A stretch of 64,000 nucleotides of DNA from Schistocerca nitens (taxonomy: Eukaryota; Arthropoda; Insecta; Orthoptera; Acrididae). A program made the translations under genes and the position numbers. The DNA lies in assembly GCF_023898315.1 (NCBI RefSeq), contig NC_064619.1:344181150-344245149 (forward strand), in the 5' to 3' direction. The notes below the pieces were generated by a model that saw only the letters and a list, made by a program, of their open reading frames with translations, was not told the origin of the DNA and did no database searches. This document shows, piece by piece, positions 55,428 to 64,000 of this stretch; position 1 is the first letter of the stretch, and each line of letters opens with the position of its first letter.

Positions 55428-57290
55428 ACATGGACTCTGCAAATCACATTTAAGTGCATGGCAGAGGTTTCATCGAACCACCTTCACAAATTCTCTATTA
55501 TTCCAATCTCGTATGGCGTGTGGATAGAACGAACACCTATGTCTTTCCGTACGAGCTCTGATTTCCCTTATTTTATCGTGGTGATCGTTTCTCCCCAGGT
55601 AGGTCGGTGTCAACGAAGTATCTTCGAATTCGGAGGAGAAACTTGGTGATTGGAAAATCGTGAAAAGATTCCGTCGCAACGAAAAACGCCTTTCCTTTAG
55701 TGATGACCAGTCCAAATCCTGTATCATTTCAGTGACACTATCTCCCGTGTTTCGCGATAATACAAAACGTGCTGCCCTTCTTTGAACTTTTTCGATGTAC
55801 TCCGTCAGTTCTGTTTTGTAAGGATCCCACACATCGCAGCAGAATTCTAAATGAGGACGTACAAGCGTAGTGTAGGCTCTCTCCTTAGTAGATCTGTTAC
55901 ATTTTCTAAGTGTCCTGCCAATAAAACGCACTCTTCGGTTAGCCTTCCCCATAAGATTTTCTATGTGGTCCTTCCAATTTAATTTGTTCGTAATTGTAAT
56001 TCCTAAGTATTTAGTTGAATTTACTGTCTTTAATTTGACTGATTTATCGTGGAACCGAAATTAAACGAATTCCTTTTAGCACTCATGTGGATGATCTCAC
56101 ACGTTTCGTTATTTAGATATCTTTTCTAAATCGTTTTGCAATTTGTTTTGATCTTCTGATGACTTTTATTGGTCGATAAACGACAGCGTCACCTACAAAC
56201 AACCTAATACGGCTTCTCAGATTGTCTGACAAATCGTTTATATAGATAAGGAAACAGCAAAGGGCCTAGACACTACCTTGGGGAAAGCCAGAAATCACTT
56301 CTGTTTTACTCGATGACTTTCCGTCAGTTACTACGAACTGTGACCTCTCTGACAGGAAATCACAAATCCAGTCACGTAATTGAGACGATATTCCATAAGC
56401 AAGCAATTTCACTACAAGCCGCTTGTGTGGTACAGTGTCAAAAGCCTACCAGAAATCCAGAAATACGGAATCGATCTGAAAGTCCTTGGCAATAGCACTC
56501 AACACTTCATCCGAATAGCGTGCTAGTTGTGTTTCAAAAGAATGATGTTTTCTGAACCCATGTTGACTGTGTGTCAATAGACCGTTTTCCTCGAGGTAAC
56601 TCATAATGTTCCAACACAATGTATGTTGTAGAATCCTGCTGCATATCGACGTTAATAATATGGGCGTGTAATTAAGTGGATTACTCCTGCTACCTTTCCT
56701 GAATATTGGTGTGACCTGTGCAACTTCCCTGTGTTGGGTTACGGATCTTTCGTCGAGAGAACGGTTGTATATTATTGTTAAGTATGGAGCTAATGCATCA
56801 GCATACTCTGAAAGGAACCTAACTGGTGTACAGTCTGGACCAGAAGACTGACTTTTATTAAGTGATTTAAGTTGTTTCACTACTCCGAGGATATTTACTT
56901 CTACGTTACTTATTTTGTATTGGTAGCTGTCCTTGGTTCGAATTCTGGAATATTTACTTCGTCTTCTTTTGTGGAGGCATTTCGGAAGGCTGTGTTTAGT
57001 AACGCTGCTTTGGCAGCACTTCCTTTGATAGAAGAGAGCACTGTCCCGCGAAAGGCAAAGGTCCCGAGTTCGGACTGGCACACAATTTGCCAGGAAGTTT
57101 CAAAGGTGGATATTGATTCCATACGTTCTGCAACGTCAAAAAGTGAGAACAAAGATTGCCCTCTCCTGGCATCTGGAGCACTTACTTCTCATACAGATTT
57201 TTTCTGCGAAAATATGCCGTTTCTTTGGCATTGCGGTGATTTCGGCGTAGTCCTAAATTCAAGGCGGAAGTAAAACTTCACAGAACATTG
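55428..57290 (-). pseudogene. CR1-like non-LTR retrotransposon, RT and 3' end
   Basis: The minus strand is sense. The RT part (57081-56446) reads SGPDCTPVRFLSEYADALAP, then YTPILLTSICSRILQHTLC, THSQHGFRKHHSFETQL and IDSVFLDFW, the standard order of RT motifs. It continues in other frames (56460-56060) and ends at 55952-55470 with the C-terminal AYTTLVRPHLEFCCDVWDPY, then KVQRRAARFVLSRNT and HAIRDWNN. The 3' end has a CATGTAGATG tail. CR1/L2-type assignment is from these motifs and is tentative within the Jockey/CR1 group. No endonuclease was seen upstream of 57290. Frameshifts and stops make it inactive. A SINE B fragment interrupts it near 57041. Confidence 0.75.
57041..57110 (+). repeat. 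SINE B fragment
   Basis: CGCGAAAGGCAAAGGTCCCG, then AGTTCGGACTGGCACACA, then TTTGCCAGGAAGTTTC match the right tRNA-like unit of SINE B, with a deletion in the B box. It lies within the LINE relic. Confidence 0.75.
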
Positions 57291-58795
57291 CCAAAATAGA
57301 GTCCCCAAATCATTCTTTGTCCCTACCTCTTACCTACAGAAAGGGGCCATTCCCACACTCTGGCTAGCGATTTCCGGCGCCTATTACTAGCAAAAATCAA
57401 CATGACTGCTCTATAGATGCCCAACATACGTCCCCAATTCCTACAAAGACATCTCCGCTTCCTACTGGTGAATAACTTACTTACACCAGTGGTTCACCAT
57501 ATGTCTCTGGTCAAAGAAGACCCACCATGGCTTGTTGAGCCAACATTCAGATTTATAATGCCAGAGTGATTGTAGTAGACCAGGAAGAACACGGCCTTGT
57601 TACGCGTGTTCACCTGTAATTCATCTATGGGCCCAAATGCATCAATCGAACAAGAGAAAATTTTATTTTCTGGAACGAATGAGTATAAAATCAAGGTGGA
57701 GAAGATCTTCACTTCAAAAAACTAAATCTTCTCGCAACACAGCGCAGCATGTTATCATCTTGGTTCAGTTCTAGGCCGTTAAGGGTCGATTGTACCGAGT
57801 AATCTGTGATTGTTTCTGTAGTTTTCCGAAGCTCATTTCATAGAATCCTCGCCTGGGTTACATTGTACCGAAACAACCCAAGAATGTAGTTTTAAAAACA
57901 CATGCTATTAAAATTAAACTATGCCTGTCAGTTTTAAAAATAGACGGCATAAAAATAATGCAATAAATCCGCAAATATGACCAGATTCGAGGTCTTGTAA
58001 GCAAACAATGTTATACGTGGCATTAGTTCAATACCCGTTTTTAAAGCTTATTTACTTTATCTTTTACTTTGAAGAATATTAGTCAGTGGCATTTTTGTTG
58101 CTTACTTTTCTTAATAATCAACAGGAACTGCTCAAATTATCTGGTATCAAAAATTGCTATTTTAGAATCTTGCATAAATTTCTGCGGATGCCCGAGCTCA
58201 TCACCAGAACGAAGTCGGTTGAATACTTCCATTTCAGTTATCACGAGACAAAGCGTCTATACTACGAGGTAGAAAGCACACGTTGACGTCATGCAAGCAG
58301 GTGGAAGGCAACAGTGCGTCTTTGTCTGCAGGCCACTGGACGTCGCAGACCAATTCTGCCGCCAAGCTTCCCCATTGGCTAAGCCCCGTAAAAGCTTGCA
58401 CAACTTACTGAGACATAACTTAAACAGTTTCTTCCCAGGTATGTACTACCTCAGCAGACGGATCAGTGCCCTCAGATCTTTAAGGCAGACAAGTGCCTAT
58501 CGACGCGGATACGATTGTACCGGATGGTTGTTGTACAACAGCAGACGCCTTTCAAAGATGTGGCGTAAAAATATTTCCATGTTATTGATCTGATGTAATG
58601 TAAACAGCGTAAGGAAATGGCGCGCGATGAAGTGCGCTGCCGGTTCACAGAATTGCGTTGGCTTGTTTCAAGTTACAACAACAAGTATCTTTTCATTGCT
58701 GAAGGAAATAAGAACAAAAAGAGAAAACCAAAGTGTTAACACATTCTGCAAGGAGCCCAAGTAGGATTCGTGTAGTGGCGGTTACTCATGCGTAC
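57291..58795. other. No gene recognised
   Basis: Short frames only, on both strands. No motif or terminal repeat found. Confidence 0.4.
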
Positions 58796-58985
58796 CTGCC
58801 GGCCGCGGTGGCGCTGCAGTCCGGAACCGCGGGGCTGCTACGGTCGCAGGTTCGAATCTTGCCTCGGGCATGGGTGTGTGTGTGATGTCCTTAGGTTAGT
58901 TAGGTTTAAGTAGTTCTAAGTTCTAGGGGACTTATGACCTAAGATGTTGAGTCCCATAGTGCTCAGAGCCATTTGAACCGTTTAA
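58796..58985 (+). repeat. SINE A
   Basis: Plus copy with a deletion in the head (GGTGGCGCTGCAGTCCGG). The TSD ACTCATGCGTAC is exact at 58784-58795 and 58986-58997. Confidence 0.95.
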
Positions 58986-59122
58986 ACTCATGCGTACGGT
59001 GCCCGAGTCTTGCTCGTGCTGTGCCCATAAGTTCGTAGCGAACACTGCGCATCCTGCCCTCTGTCGGTAGCAATGTAAACTGCGAACTCTGCATTGCGTT
59101 ACGACGCAGTTTTCGAATTCTG

Positions 59123-59357
59123 GGTTGAGTCGTTTGGGGAAAGAGACCAAACAGCAAGGTCATCGGTCTCATCGGATTAGAGAAGGACGGGGCGGGAAGT
59201 CGGCCGTGCCCTTTCAGAGGAACCATCCCGGCATTTGCCTGTAGCGATTTGGGGAAATCACGGAAAACCTAAATCAGGATGGCCAGAAGCGGGGTTGAAC
59301 CGTCGTTCTCCCGAATGCTAGTCCAGTATGCTAACCACTGCCCCACCTCGCTCGGTA
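59123..59357 (-). repeat. SINE D, full copy
   Basis: Reverse orientation. In sense the tRNA-like head is ACCGAGCGAGGTGGGGCAG, then GGTTAGCATACTGGACTAGC and GGTTCAACCCC; the body continues with GATTTAGGTTTTCCGTG and AAATGCCGGGATGGTTCC, and the end is AAACGACTCAACCC. The TSD TCGAATTCTG is exact at 59113-59122 and 59358-59367. Best reference copy of this family in the window. Confidence 0.9.
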
Positions 59358-59367
59358 TCGAATTCTG

Positions 59368-60894
59368 AATTCCCTGTACGCCACAAAAGCGCTTTGCATG
59401 TTTCTGCTGTGTGTTGTGTTCCATACTGCTTTCGTCTGCTAGCTGTATCTTTGTTGGCCCATTCCTCGTGCTCTATGTAGTTTTGGCATTGAGAGTTTCG
59501 ATGGAAGCGATATTTGCAGTGCCCTAGGGGAAGGAATCGACAGTACCAATTCAGAAGCGGAAGCTGATTATTCTGATATTGATGCAAATTTCTGTTTGGC
59601 GGAATGCTCAGGTAAGTAATAAATGGAAGAAATTAAGGTAATGAAACTTTCGAAATTTGGCCGAAATGAACATTCGCAAAATAATCTGGTAGTTGCCTTA
59701 CATATGTCACAGAAAATACCAGACCTTGCTATTTCGTTATTTGCTGCTTGTAAATTTTGATTAGTGTGCGTGTAACTGGTATTCTCAGTTGAGCAACTAT
59801 TCTGAATTGCAAACTGTGATATACCGAGGTTATTATAGTTGCTCAAGTAGGATAATATTTTAGAGCGAATTACCTCGAAAATTTTGGTGAATGATGTCAG
59901 TAGTGAAACGCTTTGGTCGATAGTTAGTAACAACTCTGGTATCACTCTTAATATAGATCTAATTCAATTAGTGTTTGAGTCAGATACAATCGAATAATAT
60001 CTCACAATGCAGGGTCAGTCTCACCTTAAAACAACGCGATCTGAAAACTGTTATCTGTTTGAGAATAACCGACAAAGATATATACTCCAGTTGAAAGTTT
60101 CCTTTCAAAATTGTTTTCATCTGGTTTTATTTTGACCCCTCACTGGCTTGATTGATTGGTTGTAACTTTGCTCTTGTTTAGCATTGGGTCACTTCGTGCA
60201 TTTCCATTTGTGAGAGGAACCTAATACATCTGCCTGCGAGATGGAACATGAATTTGACCCTATTTTGAAATCTAATCTTTCCAACAAAATGTGCAAACTG
60301 ATTAAATCTTGAACTTTAATATAAATCTGTTTAATTAGACAAAGTGGTTAATGTCCGTTAGTGATATGCCTAATAATGCTGTTCATGATGTGGTCATTGT
60401 GTGTTGATCATTTTCGTAGCAAACTGATGCTGAAACGAAAGTATCTTACTCCTAATGTAATTGCTTGGAAACGTGATGCTTGCTACTCTGTGCGCGAACT
60501 GCAAATTTCTGACGACAATTGCTAAGGGATTAGTGCAATGCTTCAAACAAGAAGTACACTATTTTAAACACATCATGGAGTGAGACACTCCTTTAAATAA
60601 AAAGACTCAGATCGAGATGTGGACAATGCTTTTAGGTGAAATATTCCTTTAACAAACTGTTTCTAAATTATCTGTTATATTGTTACTTGTAAGGAATTCT
60701 TTCTCTCACAAATGTTAGACAAATCATTAATAAAGATGAAAAATACCTTAAATTGAAAATTACTCAATCTTTAATGAAACATCTAAACTTCCCTGATATG
60801 GATTCTTATTCAACAATGAATCCTAGCTACGCGCTACTGTAATGTCAATAAATAAAATTATTACCTTCATTCCGCTTCATACTCTTTCCATTCT
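59368..60894. other. No gene recognised
   Basis: AT-rich sequence with short frames. No repeat family or protein motif was recognised. Confidence 0.4.
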
Positions 60895-60921
60895 ATTTTT
60901 TTTTTTTTTTTTTTTTTTTTG

Positions 60922-62644
60922 TCACCAGTCTACTGACTGATTTGATGTGGCCCGCCACGAATTCCTTTCCTGTGCTAACCTCTTCATCTCAGAGTAGCAC
61001 TTGCAACCTACGTCCTCAATTATTTGCTTGACGTATTCCAATCTCTGTCTTCCTCTACAATTTTTTCCCTCTACAGCTCCCTCTAGTACCATGGAAGTCA
61101 TTCCCTCATGTCTTAGTAGATGTCCTGTCATCCTGTCCCTTCTCCTTATCACTGTTTTCCACATATTCCTTTCCTCTCCGATTGTGCGTAGAACCTCCTC
61201 ATTCCCTACCTTATCAGTCCACCTAATTTTCAACATTCGTCTACAGCACCACATCTCAAATGCTTCGATTCTCTTCTGTTCCGGTTTTCCCAAAGTCCAT
61301 GTTTCACTACCATGCAATGCTGTACTCCAGACGTACATCCTCAGAAATTTCTTCCTCAAATTAAGGCCGGTATTTGATGTTAGTAGACTTCTCTTGGCCA
61401 GAAATGCCTTTTTTGCCATAGCGAGTCTGCTTTTGATGTCCTCCTTGCTCCGTCCGTCATTGGTTATTTTACTGCGTAGGTAGCAGAATTCCTTAACTTC
61501 ATTGACTTCGTGACCATTAATCCTGATGTTAAGTTTCTCGCTGTTCTCATTTCTACTACTTTTCATTACCTTCGTCTTTCTCCGATTTACTCTCAAACCA
61601 TACTGTGTACTCATTAGACTGTTCATTCCGTTCAGCAGATCATTTAATTCTTCTTCACTTTCACTCAGGATAGCAATGTCATCAGCGAATCGTATCATTG
61701 ATATCCTTTCACCTTGTATTTTAATTCCACTCCTGAACCTTTCTTTTATTTCCATCATTGCTTCCTCGATGTACAGATTGAAGAGTAGGGGCGAAAGGCT
61801 ACAGCCTTGTCTTACACCCTTCTTAATACGAGCACTTCGTTCTTGATCGTCCACTCTTATTATTCCCTCTTGGTTGTTGTACATATTGTATATGACCCAT
61901 CCTCCCTATAGCTTACCCCTACTTTTTTCAGAATCTCGAACAGCTTGCACCATTTTATATTGTCGAACGCTTTTTCCAGGTCGACAAATCCTATGAAAGT
62001 GTCTTGATTCTTCTTTAGCCTTGCTTCCACTATTAGCTGTAACGTCAGAAGTGCCTCTCTCGTCCCTTTAATTTTCCTAAAGCCAAACTGATCGTCACCT
62101 AGCGCATTCTCAATTTTCTTTTCCATTCTTCTGTATATTATTCTTGTAAGCAGCTTCGATGCATGAGCTGTTAAGCTGATTGTGCGATAATTCTCGCACT
62201 TGTCAGCTCTTGCCGTCTTCGGAATTGTGTGGATGATGCTTTTCCGAAAGTCAGATGGTATGTCGCCAGACTCATATATTCTACACACCAACGTGAATAG
62301 TCGTTTTGTTGCCACTTCCCCCAATGATTTTAGAAATTCTGATGGAATGTTATCTATCCCTTCTGCCTTATTTGACCGTAAGCCCTCCAAAGCTCTTTTA
62401 AATTCCGATTCTAATACTGGATCCCCTATCTCTTCTAAATCGACTCCTGTTTCTTCTTCTATCACATCAGCAAATCTTCACCCTCATAGAGGCTTTCAAT
62501 GTATTCTTTCCACCTATCTTCTCTCTCCTCTGCATTTAACAGTGGAATTCCCGTTGCACTCTTAATGTTACCACCGTTGCTTTTAATGTCACCAAAGGTT
62601 GTTTTGACTTTCCTGTATGCTGAGTCTGTCCTTCCGACAATCAT
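60922..62644 (-). pseudogene. LINE reverse transcriptase
   Basis: Frames 62644-62462, 62465-61860 and 61884-60922 are pieces of one protein. The motifs in order are LRSNKAEGIDNIPSEFLK, DIPSDFRKSIIHTIPKT, YRTISLTAHASKLLTRII, DDQFGFRKIKGTREALLTL, GFVDLEKAFDNI, then after a frameshift KGVRQGCSLSPLLFNLYIE and MIRFADDIAILSESEEEL, the last holding the catalytic FADD. The C-terminal domain has ALHGSETWTLG, FEMWCCRRMLKIRW and GRQRLEYVKQIIEDVGCKC. The enzyme copies element RNA at a nicked target. Breaks: a frameshift near 61870 and another near 62463. Confidence 0.85.
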
Positions 62645-62752
62645 ATCTTTTTCGATGTCTTCACATTTTTCCTGCAGCCATTTCGTCTTAGCTTCCCTGC
62701 ACGTCCTATTTATTTAATTCCTCAGCGACTTGTATTTCTGTATTCCTGATTT

Positions 62753-63892
62753 TCACGGAACATGTTTGTACTTCCTCCTTTCATCAATCAACTGAAGTAT
62801 TTCTTCTGTTACCCGTGGTTTCTTCGCAGCTACCTTCTTTGTACCTATGTTTTCCTTCCCAACTTCTGTGATGGCCCTTTTTAGAGATGTCCATTCCTCT
62901 TCAACTGTACTGCCTACTGCGCTATCCCTTATCGCTGTATCTATAGCGTTAGAGACCTTCAAACGTATCTCGTCATTCCTTAGTGCTTCCGTATCCCACT
63001 TCTTTGCGTATTGGTTCTTCCTGACTAGTGTCTTGAACTTCAGCCTACTCTTCATCACTACTATATTGTGATCTGAGTCTATATCTGCTCCTGGTTACAC
63101 CTTACAATCCAGTATCTGATTTCGGAATCTCTGTCTGACCATGATGTAATCTAATTGAAATCTTCCCGTATCTCCCGGCCTTTTCCAAGTATACCTCCTC
63201 CTCTTGTGATACTTGAACAGGGTATTCGCTATTACTAGCTGAAACTTGTTACAGAACTCAATTAGTCTTTCTCCTCTTTCATTCCTTGTCCCAAGCCCAT
63301 ATTCTCCAGTAACCTTTTCTTCTACTCCTTCCCCTACAACTGCATTCCAGTCGCCCATGACTATTAGATTTTCGTCCCCCTTTACATACTGCATTACCCT
63401 TTCAATATCGTCATACACTTTCTCCATCTGTTCATCTTCAGCTTGCGACGTCGGCATGTATACCTGAACTATCGTTGTCGGTGTTGGTCTGCTATCGATT
63501 CTGATTAGAACAACCCGGTCACTGAACTGTTCACAGTAACACACCCTCTGCCCTACCTTCCTATTCATAACGAATCCTACACCTGTTATACCATTTTCAG
63601 CTGCTGTTGATATTACCCGATACTCATCTGACCAGAAATCCTTGTCTTCCTTCCACTTCACTTCACTGACCCCTACTACATCTAGATTGAGCCTTTGCAT
63701 TTCCCTTTTCAGATTTTCTAGTTTCCCTACCACGTTCAAGCTTCTGACATTCCACGCCCCGACTCGTAGAACGTTATCCTTTCGTTGATTATTCAATCTT
63801 TTTCTCATGGTAACCTCCCCCTTGGCAGTCCCCTCCCGGAGATCCGAATGGGGGACTATTCCGGAATCTTTTGCCAATGGAGAGATCATCAT
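62753..63892 (-). pseudogene. LINE APE-type endonuclease (nonsense mutation)
   Basis: The frame at 63892-63095 has VLRVGAWNVRSLN, LDVVGVSEVKWKED (metal-binding Glu), VQVYMPTS, ENLIVMGDWNAVVGEG (catalytic Asp/Asn) and RRRYTWKRPGDTGRFQLDYI. A stop at 63093 follows, and DIDSDHNIVVM, with the last catalytic Asp-His pair, lies directly downstream in the same frame, so one substitution separates them. The frame then runs to 62753. The enzyme nicks target DNA to start reverse transcription. The start codon used by the family is uncertain, because the first methionines are in unconserved sequence. Confidence 0.85.
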
Positions 63893-64000
63893 GAGACTTC
63901 TTCAATTACAGGCCACATGTCCTGTGGATACACGTTACGTGTCTTTAATGCAGTGGTTTCCATTGCCTTCTGCATCCTCATGTCGTTGATCATTGCTGAT

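Larger units (their letters stand above)
60895..64000 (-). mobile_element. LINE with APE endonuclease and RT, partial at window edge
   Basis: The minus strand is sense. The 3' end has a poly(A) tail seen as a T run at 60898-60920, just after the stop region. The body continues to the window edge, and the 5' end is outside. Coding relics run 63892 to 60922. The plus-strand relic at 27850-30390 is an older relative. Clade: RTE-like is my best guess, but the poly(A) tail does not settle it. Confidence 0.85.

Noticed and set aside
61001..61483. 160-codon plus-strand frame
   Set aside because: Antisense shadow of the LINE RT C-terminal domain, which has clear motifs on the minus strand.

Overview
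This is a eukaryotic, non-coding, transposon-dense window. It looks like a large insect genome, most likely an orthopteran (grasshopper or locust). That view rests on three things: no host gene with clear exons is visible; at least fourteen copies of one roughly 200-bp tRNA-derived SINE (called SINE A here) are present, of a kind I associate with Schistocerca; and remnants of Tc1/mariner, CR1-like, endonuclease/RT LINE, BEL/Pao, P-like and other LTR elements surround them. The species is an inference. Family names A to G for the SINEs are local labels.

Layout. 0.4-7 kb: a foldback SINE, a head-to-head pair of Tc1 3' halves, a LINE 3' end, a small mariner and a tRNA-like hairpin. 7.5-8.8 kb: a diverged foldback element with four 120-bp tandem repeats. 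9.5-15.2 kb: nested Tc1-like and SINE wreckage, up to three levels deep. 15.4-24.3 kb: a small mariner relic split by a young 8.2-kb LTR retrotransposon on the minus strand, which carries a gag gene but no recognisable pol. 25.4-27.1 kb: a Tc1-like element with both inverted ends and a 137-bp internal duplication. 27.8-30.4 kb: a decayed LINE. 31.0-36.0 kb: a Tc1-like element that contains a 3.4-kb P-superfamily transposon with a THAP domain, plus two SINEs. 38-44 kb: a decayed BEL/Pao retrotransposon (minus strand) rearranged into a palindrome with arms of about 1 kb, whose centre triplicates the protease active-site segment. 44-60 kb: SINEs, an internally deleted mariner-like element, a CR1-like LINE and long stretches with nothing recognised. 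60.9-64 kb: a fairly complete APE-endonuclease/RT LINE on the minus strand that runs to, and probably past, the window edge.

How the parts relate: there is no pathway or operon here. The useful information is the insertion order. Target-site duplications (TSDs) bracket most SINE A copies and the LTR and P-like elements, so relative ages can be read: Tc1 before P; mariner before gag-only LTR element; Tc1 before SINE D before SINE A. The strongest candidates for something new are the gag-only LTR element, the P/THAP element, the BEL/Pao palindrome and the tandem-repeat foldback at 7.5-8.8 kb. All identifications come from reading the sequence and from memory of protein families; no search was run.
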